A DNA stretch of 64,000 nt from Flavobacterium sp. LPB0248 (GTDB lineage Bacteria > Bacteroidota > Bacteroidia > Flavobacteriales > Flavobacteriaceae): NCBI RefSeq assembly GCF_013388355.1, contig NZ_CP058246.1:3162001-3226000 (forward strand). The letters are read 5' to 3'. Under the pieces are notes generated by a model. The model was not told the DNA's origin. It saw only the letters and a list, made by a program, of their open reading frames with translations, and did no database searches. Position 1 is the stretch's first letter, and every line of letters starts with the position of its first letter. Positions 17,291-26,053 of the stretch are shown here, one piece after another. The translations under genes were made by a program, and so were the position numbers.

Positions 17291-17998
17291 CTATATATTT
17301 ACTACAGTTCCGATGTTTTCGCCTTCGCAGATTTTCAAAAGGTTTCCGATTTTATTCATATCAAAAACAACGATTGGCAATTTGTTTTCTTGGCTTAAGG
17401 TAAATGCGGTAGTGTCCATTACATTTAATCCTTTTTTAAGTACGTCGTCAAATGAGATAAAATCAAATTTTACAGCAGAAGCATTTTTTTCTGGATCAGA
17501 GTCATAAACACCATCAACGCGAGTTCCTTTTAAGATAACATCAGCATTAATTTCAATACCTCTTAAAACAGCTGCTGTATCGGTTGTAAAATATGGATTT
17601 CCAGTTCCAGCACCAAAAATTACGATTCTACCTTTTTCAAGGTGGCGGTCAGCTCTTCTTTTAATGTATGGTTCTGCAATAGATTCCATTTTCAAAGCCG
17701 TTTGTAGACGCGTTTTCATTCCTTTATCTTCAAGAGCGCCCTGCAAAGCCATTCCGTTAATAACAGTTGCAAGCATTCCCATATAATCTCCTTGCACTCT
17801 GTCCATTCCTGAGCTTGCTCCGGCAACGCCTCTAAAAATATTTCCTCCTCCAATAACAATAGCAATTTCTACTCCTTTGTCGTGAATCTGCTTGATTTCA
17901 TCTGCATATTCGCCTAATCTTTTCGGGTCAATACCGTATTGTAAATCACCCATTAAGGCCTCGCCGCTAAGTTTAAGAAGAATTCTTTTATATTTCAT
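17291..17998 (-). CDS. pyrH: UMP kinase
   Basis: Bacterial hexameric UMP kinase (amino-acid kinase fold), making UDP from UMP. 235 residues with the N-terminal [20 protein letters not shown] (nucleotide/phosphate loop), [13 protein letters not shown] and [13 protein letters not shown] segments, all diagnostic. Adjacent to frr as in most bacteria, but no tsf lies upstream; the neighbour is a divergent thioredoxin-fold gene. Confidence 0.97.
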   Translation of the reverse strand: MKYKRILLKLSGEALMGDLQYGIDPKRLGEYADEIKQIHDKGVEIAIVIGGGNIFRGVAGASSGMDRVQGDYMGMLATVINGMALQGALEDKGMKTRLQTALKMESIAEPYIKRRADRHLEKGRIVIFGAGTGNPYFTTDTAAVLRGIEINADVILKGTRVDGVYDSDPEKNASAVKFDFISFDDVLKKGLNVMDTTAFTLSQENKLPIVVFDMNKIGNLLKICEGENIGTVVNI

Positions 17999-18020
17999 GT
18001 GTGTGTTGCGTTAATTTGTG

Positions 18021-18028
18021 CAAATATA
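18021..18028 (-). promoter_or_regulatory. Candidate -7 element for pyrH
   Basis: Minus-strand reading TATATTTG followed by CAC, about 25 nt before the pyrH ATG; fits TAnnTTTG. Confidence 0.5.
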
Positions 18029-18192
18029 GACATATTCTGATTTTTAAAAATAATGTTTGCAAAAAATTAATTCGCGTTGCAATTTTAAGTATACAAAGGC
18101 TTCGCAGTTATTTAATTTGAAATGTGACAAATGTCATTTTCTCCGTCTTCTTAAAATTTGTATTTTTATTGTATCCTAAAAATGAAACAAAT

Positions 18193-18810
18193 ATGAAAAG
18201 CGTCGTAGCCAAAGCATTATTCAATAGTCATTCTTATGCTGAATATAGAAAAATAGTAACCGATTTATTGATTGAAGGAAAATCAACAGGAAACGAACAA
18301 TCTGAAAGTTTGACCAATTACACCAAATTGAACGAAGCCAGAATGAATAGGCTGGAAAAAACGATAACAGTTTCTGATGCTATTGCAGAAAAACTTCAAA
18401 ACTTAGACAATCACTATATCTGGCTAGTGCTTTCTGAAGGCTGGTGCGGAGATGCAGCTCAAATTCTTCCAATTTTAAATAAAATGGCTTTGGTTTCTAA
18501 TAAAAGAATAGATCTTAGAATCGCATTTCGTGATGAAAACGATGATTTGATGCGTCATTATCTTACCAATGGTGGAAGAGCAATTCCAAAAGTGATTATT
18601 ATTTGCAAAGAAGCCGGAATTGTACGTGCCGATTGGGGACCAAGGCCAAAAGGAGCAACTGAATTAATGGCAAAACATAAAAGAGAAGTGGGCGCTATTG
18701 ATGAAAAAATAAAAACCGATCTGCAATTATGGTATTTGGCAGACAAAGGAATCTCAACACAAGAAGAATTAGTCGAAATTATGGAGAATATTAAATATAA
18801 CCGTTTGTAG
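18193..18810 (+). CDS. Thioredoxin-fold protein with a single-cysteine active site
   Basis: 205 residues from the ATG at 18193; the in-frame upstream extension reads like non-coding sequence. A helical N-terminus (1-70) is followed by a thioredoxin fold whose active-site loop reads EGWCGDAAQILP, i.e. C85-x-x-A88 instead of CxxC, and by the cis-Pro-like segment GGRAIPKVIII. This resembles the Thioredoxin_9 group. With one cysteine it cannot be a classical dithiol oxidoreductase; a monothiol or binding role is more likely. Cytoplasmic (no signal peptide). Divergent from pyrH. Confidence 0.85.
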   Translation: MKSVVAKALFNSHSYAEYRKIVTDLLIEGKSTGNEQSESLTNYTKLNEARMNRLEKTITVSDAIAEKLQNLDNHYIWLVLSEGWCGDAAQILPILNKMALVSNKRIDLRIAFRDENDDLMRHYLTNGGRAIPKVIIICKEAGIVRADWGPRPKGATELMAKHKREVGAIDEKIKTDLQLWYLADKGISTQEELVEIMENIKYNRL

Positions 18811-18988
18811 GTTTTGTTTAATATGTTGATAAACAGGTTAATTGGTTGATAAAATTGTCTTAAAGTCTTTTTATCCTGTTTTAAATTTTGTAACTTAGTA
18901 AAACTAATCCCACATCTATTATAGCTTTCAGATTTACTCTTTTTATTGGTGTTTTATTTAATGTTCAACAATTAAAAAGTACACTATT

Positions 18989-19066
18989 ATGAAAAAGTTA
19001 TTCGAAAGATTTTATGATTTCTTTTCTACATTTTTATTTGGAGGGAAGAATGTGCCTCACTATTAA
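18989..19066 (+). CDS. Tiny ORF (25 aa) in a stand-alone transcription unit
   Basis: ATG at 18989 opens the frame MKKLFERFYDFFSTFLFGGK followed by NVPHY and a stop. The peptide is amphipathic: basic and aromatic with an FFSTFLF core. About 43 nt after its stop lies a strong terminator (19110-19147). The 178-nt stretch before it is not claimed by any gene. It could be a small membrane-active protein or merely an ORF inside a small RNA. The MKKLFER opening and exclusive terminator are the reasons to list it. Confidence 0.45.
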   Translation: MKKLFERFYDFFSTFLFGGKNVPHY

Positions 19067-19109
19067 CTGATATAAGTATGGAATAAAATTACTTATTTTT
19101 AGGAGCTTG

Positions 19110-19147
19110 GCACATTACTTTCAGATAAGTAATGTGCTTTTTTTTTT
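19110..19147 (+). terminator. Strong terminator after the tiny ORF
   Basis: Perfect 11-bp stem GCACATTACTT / AAGTAATGTGC, 6-nt loop, then ten T residues. No larger + strand gene ends nearby, so it must serve the small unit at about 18890-19147. Confidence 0.85.
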
Positions 19148-19158
19148 ACATCAAATAT

Positions 19159-19725
19159 TTAGTCTGTTTCTGATGATGAGTAATAAAAGAAATCCTGAAG
19201 AGTTATTCCAAAAGAAATCATACCAATGCTTTTTGCATTGTGAAGTGGAAAATCATAATCACAGATTTCTGCAAAAAGAATAAAATCGTCTGAGCCAATT
19301 CCGAGTTTTATTTTTTTGTATTCTCCGTTCAAATTGCCACGTCCTATGGCAAATCCTTTTCCGTAACCAACCTGTAGCATGATTCTCGTTTCTGGCCCTA
19401 CTTTTGGACTTAAACCAAGATTTAAAAACACCGGAACAGCAACCAGTTTGTCATCCCATTTCCAGTCAATACCACTGTGAATACCGAATGTTAGCCATTT
19501 TTTATAATGAACTCCATACCCAAGTTTTGAACCTAAACCATTTGGGACAAGAAAAGCATTTGAGGATGTTGATTCTGAGCCTGAATATGAATCGTTTGTG
19601 TTATTAGGATTTCCAGTTATAGAAACAGCAAAATCAAATTGTGCGTATGTGAATTTAGTTGCCTGACTATGTATAAATGAATTAAAAAAGGTTATAAATG
19701 CAATAGTCAGTAAAATTCTCTTCAT
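19159..19725 (-). CDS. Secreted or outer-membrane beta-rich protein, unknown
   Basis: 188 residues with a signal peptide (about 1-20, FFNSFIHSQ) and then alternating beta-strand sequence (YGVHYKKWLTFGIHSGIDW, RIMLQVGYGKGFAIGRG, SIGMISFGITLQDFFY) suggesting a small outer-membrane barrel of the porin-like type. It begins 8 bp after truB and is probably the last gene of the ftsX-uppP-truB transcript. No recognised family. Confidence 0.75.
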   Translation of the reverse strand: MKRILLTIAFITFFNSFIHSQATKFTYAQFDFAVSITGNPNNTNDSYSGSESTSSNAFLVPNGLGSKLGYGVHYKKWLTFGIHSGIDWKWDDKLVAVPVFLNLGLSPKVGPETRIMLQVGYGKGFAIGRGNLNGEYKKIKLGIGSDDFILFAEICDYDFPLHNAKSIGMISFGITLQDFFYYSSSETD

Positions 19726-19733
19726 ACAAGGTT

Positions 19734-20429
19734 TTATTTTTTCAGGAGTTCTTCTTCAAACAAAGTAATATCAATCGCATTTTTTACATCGTATTCACCA
19801 ATTTTAGTTCGGCGTAAAACAGTTAAATGCGAACCAGAATTCATGGCTTTCCCAAAATCGTAAGCCAAAGAACGAATGTACGTTCCTTTAGAACAAACTA
19901 CTCTAAAATCTATTTCTGGTAATGCAATTCTAGTGATTTCAAATTCGTGAATAGTAGTTTTTCTGCTAGCAATTTCAATAGATTCTCCTGCGCGAGCATG
20001 TTCATACAAACGAACACCATCTTTTTTAATAGCAGAAAAAATAGGCGGTTTCTGGTCGATTTCGCCTAAAAATTGTTTTACCGTTTCATGAATTAAAGCT
20101 TCATTAATATGTTCGGTTGGAAAAGTCTGATCGATTTCGGTTTCTAAATCATACGATGGAGTAGTGGCTCCAATATAAAAAGTTCCCGTATATTCTTTTG
20201 CCTGACCTTGAAGTTCTGAAATTCTTTTGGTGAATTTCCCAGTGCAGATCAATAAAAGTCCCGTTGCCAAAGGATCTAAAGTTCCTGCGTGGCCAATTTT
20301 AAATTTTTTCGGAAGTCCAACTTTATTAATTAAAAGATACTTTAATTTGTTGACAGCTTGAAATGAACTCCATTTTAAAGGTTTGTCTATCAATAAAACC
20401 TGTCCTTCTAAATATTCTTCAGTAGTCAT
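19734..20429 (-). CDS. truB: tRNA pseudouridine(55) synthase
   Basis: Makes pseudouridine 55 in the T-loop of tRNAs. 231 residues with the KPLKWSSFQAVNK start, the catalytic GHAGTLDPLATGLL motif (Asp nucleophile), and GTYIRSLAYDFG. The C-terminal PUA-type extension found in some bacteria is absent, as in other Bacteroidota. Its ATG overlaps the uppP stop by one base (TAATG). Confidence 0.96.
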   Translation of the reverse strand: MTTEEYLEGQVLLIDKPLKWSSFQAVNKLKYLLINKVGLPKKFKIGHAGTLDPLATGLLLICTGKFTKRISELQGQAKEYTGTFYIGATTPSYDLETEIDQTFPTEHINEALIHETVKQFLGEIDQKPPIFSAIKKDGVRLYEHARAGESIEIASRKTTIHEFEITRIALPEIDFRVVCSKGTYIRSLAYDFGKAMNSGSHLTVLRRTKIGEYDVKNAIDITLFEEELLKK

Positions 20430-21226
20430 TATATGATGGTAAGCGGATGAATAAAAAAGTGAATCAATAATAAAATGATTCCGGCAATGATTCGGTAATA
20501 ACCAAAAACTTTGAATCCGTTTTTAGTCAAAAAACCGATGAAAGTTTTAATTGCCAATAATGCAACAGCAAAAGCAACAATATTCCCAATAACCAACATG
20601 TTTACTTGATCATGAGATAATTCAAAACCATCTTTGTAATAATCATAGCATTTTTTTGCAGTTGCTCCCAACATTGTTGGAACGGCTAAGAAAAATGAAA
20701 ATTCTGCGGCTGTAGTTCTTGATAATTTTTGAGACATTCCCCCAACGATACTGGCTCCGCTTCGAGAAACTCCAGGAATCATAGCAATACATTGAAATAA
20801 TCCAATTTTGAAAGCTTGTAAATAACTGATTTCTTGAGAAGTTTCAGCTGTATTTGGATTGTTAAACCATTCATCTACTTTTAATAAAATAATTCCTCCG
20901 ATTAAAAGCGAAATAGCAACGGTAACGGGGTTTTCTAATAAACCATCAATAAAATCGCTTAATAATAAGCCTAAAACTACCGCTGGAATAAAAGCAACAA
21001 GAAGTTTAAAGTAAAAATCAAAAGTTTGAAAGAAACGTTTGAAGTATAAAATTACAACCGAAAGTATTGCGCCAAGCTGAATTACAATGGTGAAAAGTTT
21101 AGTGAAATCGTCATGCGCGATTCCAAAAAAAGAAGAAGCAATAATCATGTGTCCTGTAGAAGAAACAGGCAAAAACTCTGTAATTCCTTCAATAATGGCA
21201 AGAACAATAGCTTGTAGTGTATTCAT
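20429..21226 (-). CDS. uppP: Undecaprenyl-diphosphatase
   Basis: BacA-type integral membrane phosphatase that recycles undecaprenyl pyrophosphate for peptidoglycan and surface-glycan synthesis. 265 residues, about eight TM helices. Both catalytic signatures are intact: [17 protein letters not shown] (N-terminal) and [14 protein letters not shown] (middle). Its stop codon overlaps the truB start, and DUF3098 and ftsX lie upstream; this order is familiar from Flavobacteriia. Confidence 0.96.
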   Translation of the reverse strand: MNTLQAIVLAIIEGITEFLPVSSTGHMIIASSFFGIAHDDFTKLFTIVIQLGAILSVVILYFKRFFQTFDFYFKLLVAFIPAVVLGLLLSDFIDGLLENPVTVAISLLIGGIILLKVDEWFNNPNTAETSQEISYLQAFKIGLFQCIAMIPGVSRSGASIVGGMSQKLSRTTAAEFSFFLAVPTMLGATAKKCYDYYKDGFELSHDQVNMLVIGNIVAFAVALLAIKTFIGFLTKNGFKVFGYYRIIAGIILLLIHFFIHPLTII

Positions 21227-21245
21227 TTAATTTAGATTATTAGAT

Positions 21246-21331
21246 TTTTAGACAGCTTAGACTTCTTAGATTTAAAGAGATTAATTTAATAATCTAAAGA
21301 TCTAAGAAGTCTAAGTTGTCTAAAAAAGTCT
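21246..21331. repeat. Long inverted repeat of 'CTTAGACTT' words
   Basis: Arms near 21246-21275 and 21297-21331 (TTAGACAGCTTAGACTTCTT and its near-complement) pair at almost every position. It lies between uppP and DUF3098, inside the presumed operon, and its right end touches the DUF3098 stop. Confidence 0.75.
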
Positions 21332-21587
21332 ATTTTGATTTTTTGAATATAGAATAAATCGTGATTCCAAAACCGATTAAAACAGTTGTCGGTGCTAAAC
21401 GAATACGTCTGAAGTTAAAAATGTCTTCGTTAAAAACATTTGGATCTTTACTTCCTCCGCCAGACATTAAAATAAATCCTAGCGCAATTACAGCAATACC
21501 AATTAATAAAATTTTATAATTGATGCTGTCAAAAAGGAATTCCTGTTTTTGAATTTGTTGTTCTTCTTTATTATTGTTGTTTTTCAT
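21330..21587 (-). CDS. DUF3098 membrane protein
   Basis: 85 residues with two hydrophobic segments (about 27-44, ILLIGIAVIALGFILMSG, and about 65-82, TVLIGFGITIYSIFKK) and the conserved GGGSKDPNVFNEDIFNFRRIRLAP linker that marks DUF3098. Function unknown. Placed between ftsX and uppP, so a cell-envelope role is plausible. Confidence 0.85.
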   Translation of the reverse strand: MKNNNNKEEQQIQKQEFLFDSINYKILLIGIAVIALGFILMSGGGSKDPNVFNEDIFNFRRIRLAPTTVLIGFGITIYSIFKKSK

Positions 21588-21632
21588 CTTTATATGTTTG
21601 TCAGCCTGATCGAAGTTGAAGGCATTTTTTTT

Positions 21633-21672
21633 AAATCTAAAATCTGCAATCTAAAATCTGCAATCTAAAATT
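21633..21672. repeat. 14-bp tandem repeat between ftsX and DUF3098
   Basis: Nearly three copies of AATCTAAAATCTGC at exact 14-bp period, ending at the ftsX stop. Confidence 0.75.
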
Positions 21673-22546
21673 AGTAAAGATCGTCAGTTCTTAAATTCAA
21701 GAAACGCTGTGTTGCGAAATGTGTGCTTACCCAAGTAATTAGAACCCCTAATCCGAAAACAGCAACTAAAACTAAACCAGTTAAAGCTTTGTCTTCTAGA
21801 ATTCCTAAACCAGGGAAATTAGTGTCTACATATAATAAAAGCGCGATTAAAGCAATTATGGCTAAACCAGCGCCAAGCATTCCAAGTTTTACACTTCGCA
21901 TTACAAATGGCTTACGGATAAACGCTTTTGTAGCTCCAACCATCTGCATAGTTTTGATAATAAAACGATTTGAATGTATAGACAAACGCAATGAACTATT
22001 GATTAATAAAACTGCAATTACTGTCAAGAAACCACTAATAATCAAAATCCACATACTTACTTTTCTGATGTTGTCATTTACAAGATTTACCAATTGTTTG
22101 TCGTAAACAATATCTGAAATCATAGCATTTTTGCGAAAGTTGCTTTCAATCTTAACGATGCTGTCTCTTTCTACATAATCTGCTTTTAAGTGAATGTCGT
22201 ATGAATTCAATAATGGATTTTCTCCCAAAAAGGTTAAAAAGTCTTCTCCGATAATATCAGTATGTTCTTTTGCCGCTTTTTCTTTCGATACATAAACAAA
22301 AGATTTAGCAAAAGGCGCTCTTTTAAGTTCGGTGTTAAATGCTTTGATAATACTATCATTCGCTTCATTTTTGAAGAAAACGGTCATGGCGATTTTTTCT
22401 TTAAAATCATCTGCCAACTGTTTCGAATTAATAATGAATAATCCTAGTACTCCCAAAAGGAATAATACCAAGAATACACTTAAAACTACCGAAAAATAAG
22501 AGGAAATTAACCTGCGTTTTTGAAATTTATCAAAGTTAGAACTCAT
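21671..22546 (-). CDS. ftsX: Cell-division ABC-transporter permease FtsX
   Basis: Inner-membrane subunit of FtsEX, which uses ATP hydrolysis to control septal peptidoglycan hydrolases. 291 residues: cytoplasmic start, TM1 (about 17-34), periplasmic loop (about 35-165), then three TM helices (about 170-190, 220-243, 260-280), the normal FtsX topology. The FtsX-type cytoplasmic segment IHSNRFIIKTMQMVGATKAFIRKPFVMR is visible. ftsE is not in the window. First gene of the DUF3098-uppP-truB series. Confidence 0.93.
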   Translation of the reverse strand: MSSNFDKFQKRRLISSYFSVVLSVFLVLFLLGVLGLFIINSKQLADDFKEKIAMTVFFKNEANDSIIKAFNTELKRAPFAKSFVYVSKEKAAKEHTDIIGEDFLTFLGENPLLNSYDIHLKADYVERDSIVKIESNFRKNAMISDIVYDKQLVNLVNDNIRKVSMWILIISGFLTVIAVLLINSSLRLSIHSNRFIIKTMQMVGATKAFIRKPFVMRSVKLGMLGAGLAIIALIALLLYVDTNFPGLGILEDKALTGLVLVAVFGLGVLITWVSTHFATQRFLNLRTDDLY

Positions 22547-22707
22547 AGTTTGCTTAAATTATGTGGTAAAAATAATAAAGAATTTCTTTATTTAAAGTTA
22601 ATAACAAACTTTTATACTTAAAAGTACGATTTAAATCTTGAATCAAAGTTTTTATTTAACCGCAAAGTACGCAAAGCTTTTCGCAAGGTTCGCAAATAAA
22701 AAGTATA

Positions 22708-22770
22708 GCCACAGATTAAAAGGATTAAAATGATTTTTTTAAATCTGTATAAATCCTTTTAATCTGTGGC
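22708..22770. repeat. Perfect 19-bp inverted repeat
   Basis: GCCACAGATTAAAAGGATT (22708-22726) and its exact complement (22752-22770) around a 25-nt A/T-rich centre. Preceded by CGCAAAGTACGCAAAG word repeats near 22660. May fold as a 3'-end hairpin for the gene ending at 22813. Confidence 0.85.
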
Positions 22771-22778
22771 AAAAAAAA

Positions 22779-22813
22779 CTTAGAACCTTAGCATCTTAGT
22801 ACCTCAGAACCTT
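22779..22813. repeat. 8-bp word array (TTAGNACC type)
   Basis: Units TTAGAACC, TTAGCATC, TTAGTACC, TCAGAACC in exact tandem; abuts the stop codon of the lipoprotein gene. Confidence 0.8.
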
Positions 22814-23403
22814 TACTTAACCTTATAAACTTCAATACTTTTTAGCCAATAAACATGTCGAGGTCCAGTTCGAACATCATTTTTGCAAATTGCAATCATC
22901 TCTCCATTTTTAATTGGTTTTCCATTTTCTTCAAAAAGAATATAGGCATTATCTCCCGTAGGGTTATTGAAAAGTTCTGCCCATGAATAAGTTGCTTTGT
23001 AATTATCTGAAGCTCTTTCTACAATATAGAAATTTCGGTCTTTATGATCTTCCTGTTTGATTTTGGCCTTTTCTAAAATGTCTCTCAGTAAAACGCCTCT
23101 GCAGGTTTTTACTTCTCGTTTTACTTCTCCATTTTTACCTAAAATTTTGAAATTATCAATTGTTGCAACTTTCATTTTTTTTAATGAATCAACAGTTAAT
23201 TGTAGAGGAAACTCAACATCGCCTTTTACTTCAATGGTATGATTGGCTAGCTTTAAACTGTCTTCAGAAGAAAGAGTTGCGTGTTCGTGTTTTTTAGTTT
23301 CAGAAGTTTTTTCAGTTGAATTTTTTTCTTCTTTTTTTGAAGAATTGCACATAGAGCATGAAAATGCAATTAAAAGAACGAGAATGTAATTTTTAGTTTT
23401 CAT
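22813..23403 (-). CDS. Lipoprotein with molybdopterin-oxidoreductase-like domain
   Basis: 196 residues. Lipoprotein signal (LLIAFSC or the following SMC as lipobox, residues about 10-19), a charged Lys/Glu/Thr linker to about 50, then a domain resembling the sulfite-oxidase molybdopterin-binding fold: FPLQLTVDSLKKMKV, GVLLRDILEKA, and the C-terminal DVRTGPRHVYWLKSIEVYKV. The Mo-ligating CxGN-type motif of true enzymes is not seen; the only nearby cysteine sits in TCRGVLLRD, where a Trp usually stands. So it looks like a cofactor- or oxyanion-binding relative, not a complete enzyme. It starts 12 bp after the TonB receptor and forms one operon with it and the ModE-type regulator. Confidence 0.78.
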   Translation of the reverse strand: MKTKNYILVLLIAFSCSMCNSSKKEEKNSTEKTSETKKHEHATLSSEDSLKLANHTIEVKGDVEFPLQLTVDSLKKMKVATIDNFKILGKNGEVKREVKTCRGVLLRDILEKAKIKQEDHKDRNFYIVERASDNYKATYSWAELFNNPTGDNAYILFEENGKPIKNGEMIAICKNDVRTGPRHVYWLKSIEVYKVK

Positions 23404-23415
23404 AGAATTTATAGT

Positions 23416-25971
23416 TTAAATTTTACTGGTTTCCCAAATTAATGACAAATAATACAATCCGCCAATTGATGGTCCGCCGAGAATTGAAGTATAAGGTTTA
23501 TTCAGAATATTGGTTCCTCCTAATTTTGCTGAAATGCCTTTTTTGAAAGCATAATTTACCTGCGCATCCATTGACCAATATGCAGGAACAGTTCCGCTGA
23601 CCAAGAAAGAAACATAATCGAAGTTGTTTTGATAACGTGCCGTAACACTCGCACCTAGACTTTTCCAGATATTTTGAGCAATTAGAGTTCCATTCACATT
23701 AAATTCTGGAGTATTGAAACCATCTTCCAAACCATCTTTATCATCAGTTCTGTCCAATTTGGTATAAGTTAAATTTGTCAAAGCACTAAAAGTATTATCA
23801 AAACAGTATTTCAAACCTAAGCTTCCTCCGTAATTGTATATTTTACTTTTAGAATTGGTCCAAAGTCTGTAGCGACTTTGAGTGTTTTTAGAATATAAAG
23901 CAGTCGGAATCAAATTTGGATCTGTAGTATTCGGAATACTGGCTTCAACTTGTGCGATGAAATTTTTATAAGAGTTATAATAGAAATCGGCATCGATAAA
24001 AAGACTTTTGTTTAAAGTGATTCCTCTAAAACCAACTTCAAAAGATTTTACAAATTCAGGTTCTAAATACGTGTACGGATTTTTCTGAATCGTATTTTTG
24101 TTTTTTTCGATGGCCTGTGCTTGAGTTAATCCATTTGTATTCACATCGGTATTTACTTGCGCTTGAAATTTATCAATTGAAGCTTTTGTATAGGAGTTTT
24201 CAAAAATTCCATCAGACATAATTCGTAATCCGCCAACACGTTTTACACCGCCTGAATTTACATTCGAAAATCCTTCAAAAATACTCGGGAATCGATAGCC
24301 GTTTTGGTAAGAAGCTCTAAAATTGCTGGTTTCTTTTGGAGAATAAACAGCTGTGAACTGAGGCGTAAATTTTGCATCAAAATAATCAGCTTTATCCATT
24401 CTGACAGTTGCACCCAAACGTAATTTGTCTGAGAAAAAATCTTTTGTCACTTGTGTAAAAGCGCCAGTTTTTTGATACGTCAGATTTTCGTCAGCATGAA
24501 CTGGATTGATGAAATAATTTCCATCAGGAACAATAATGTAATTTCTGTAATCGACACCGCTCAAAAGTTTCGCATCAATTTTTTCGAAAAATGAAACAAA
24601 AGCTTTGTCCCAATTAATCAATCCTTCGCCATGAACCAAAGTCGATTTTACTCGCAAAGCCGCACCAATATCCCAATTGTTGATGTCGATTAATTCCTTT
24701 TTCTTCTCTTCGTAAGCTTCAGTTCCAGGCAGAAATCTTCCTGCATCAGATTGTGTTCTGGCAATTCTGTGCGCGTCGGCAACGCTTGCTCCGCCTGCAA
24801 CAGCATTTTTATAAGCGGTGCTGTAATCGGCAAACCATTTATCATCAGATTTATAAGCGCGATCCATATTTTCTGCCAACGAACGCATGTTGTATGAATC
24901 GCCAGTGTTTTCGGTTGTTGCATAAGCTTTTACCTGAAAGATTGGAGTATGATAATCTGAAGAAAATTGATTTAAAGTATAGTTATCTAATCGAAATCTA
25001 TTCGAGCGCTGATAAATCGTATTGATAAGAGCAGTTTTATAAGTCAGGGAAAGTTCGTGATCTTTTTTCGGACGAAAATACAACCCAAAATCGGCTTTGT
25101 AATTTTTAATTTCGTAGTCAGAAATGTCGGTTTCTCGATAACCTGTTCTAGCAACAACATAATTTTTGCCATTTAAGTTTAATGTTTTTCGATTTGCCGA
25201 TTCGTTCCCGTAACCGTTTACTTCGTCATAAGCGGGATTATCTGCGCCAAACAAACCAGTTGAAGCATTGGCATTTGGAGCCAAATCGGTTCTGTCATCC
25301 GCAACCCAGTCTGTTCCGCCTGTAGTTGATGCATTGATTTTAAACGCCCATTTTTCATTGAAAGCTTTAGCTAATCTCAAATTAAACTGCGAATATACTT
25401 TCGGTGAAAACCGATCAATATTGCCAACATGATTTACTCCGGTCAATTGTTGAATCGCGATTCCCTGATATTCAAAAGGATTTTTGGTCTGAATATTGGC
25501 TAAGCCGTTAATAGCATTCATTCCGTACAAAGCGGCGGCTGTTCCCGGAATAATTTCAATTTTATCAATATCAAGATCATTTGCGCCTAAGGCATTTGCA
25601 ATTGGAGCGCCCAAATGTGGCGCCTGATTATCGATTCCATCAACCAATTGTGCAAATCGTACGTTGGTAGAGTTGGCAAATCCACGAGTGTTTATGACTT
25701 TAAATCCTAAACTTGGTGTAATAATCTGGACGCCTTTTACATTTTCTAGCGCTTCATAAATACTTGGCGACCCCATTATTTTGGCTTCCGCCGATTTTAA
25801 TTGCTCGATACTGATGGGAGAATGCATTAATTTTTCAGAACGACGAGAAGCTGTAATCACAATTTCATTTAGTTCTTCTTTTTTAATGCTGTCTCGTGTT
25901 TTTGAATTTTGGATTTGAGAAAAACTTTTGAGGCTTATAAAAACAAAGAATAAATACAGTTTTTGGTTCAT
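23416..25971 (-). CDS. TonB-dependent outer-membrane receptor (putative Mo/W-related uptake)
   Basis: 851 residues: signal peptide (1-19), a plug domain opening with ELNEIVITASRRSEKLMHSPISIEQL, with GVQIITPSLGFKVINTRGF and the closing plug segment EIIPGTAAALYGMNAINGLANIQTK, then a 22-strand barrel ending in GLYYLSLIWETSKI. No CarboxypepD_reg domain and no SusD partner, so it belongs to the metal/siderophore-type class rather than the glycan class. Encoded between a ModE-type regulator and a molybdopterin-domain lipoprotein, which suggests a molybdenum- or tungsten-containing substrate. That substrate is inference from context. Confidence 0.9.
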   Translation of the reverse strand: MNQKLYLFFVFISLKSFSQIQNSKTRDSIKKEELNEIVITASRRSEKLMHSPISIEQLKSAEAKIMGSPSIYEALENVKGVQIITPSLGFKVINTRGFANSTNVRFAQLVDGIDNQAPHLGAPIANALGANDLDIDKIEIIPGTAAALYGMNAINGLANIQTKNPFEYQGIAIQQLTGVNHVGNIDRFSPKVYSQFNLRLAKAFNEKWAFKINASTTGGTDWVADDRTDLAPNANASTGLFGADNPAYDEVNGYGNESANRKTLNLNGKNYVVARTGYRETDISDYEIKNYKADFGLYFRPKKDHELSLTYKTALINTIYQRSNRFRLDNYTLNQFSSDYHTPIFQVKAYATTENTGDSYNMRSLAENMDRAYKSDDKWFADYSTAYKNAVAGGASVADAHRIARTQSDAGRFLPGTEAYEEKKKELIDINNWDIGAALRVKSTLVHGEGLINWDKAFVSFFEKIDAKLLSGVDYRNYIIVPDGNYFINPVHADENLTYQKTGAFTQVTKDFFSDKLRLGATVRMDKADYFDAKFTPQFTAVYSPKETSNFRASYQNGYRFPSIFEGFSNVNSGGVKRVGGLRIMSDGIFENSYTKASIDKFQAQVNTDVNTNGLTQAQAIEKNKNTIQKNPYTYLEPEFVKSFEVGFRGITLNKSLFIDADFYYNSYKNFIAQVEASIPNTTDPNLIPTALYSKNTQSRYRLWTNSKSKIYNYGGSLGLKYCFDNTFSALTNLTYTKLDRTDDKDGLEDGFNTPEFNVNGTLIAQNIWKSLGASVTARYQNNFDYVSFLVSGTVPAYWSMDAQVNYAFKKGISAKLGGTNILNKPYTSILGGPSIGGLYYLSLIWETSKI

Positions 25972-26053
25972 GGTTTTTGGCTGTTAAATTCAGTATGTTT
26001 TAAAATGAATACTGATGGTTAAAAAAAAGGTTTTGGTTTAAATGTTTATTTTT

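Noticed and set aside
23057..25025. Shadow ORFs inside the TonB receptor and lipoprotein genes
   Set aside because: They run in other frames of strongly supported genes and have no recognisable motifs.
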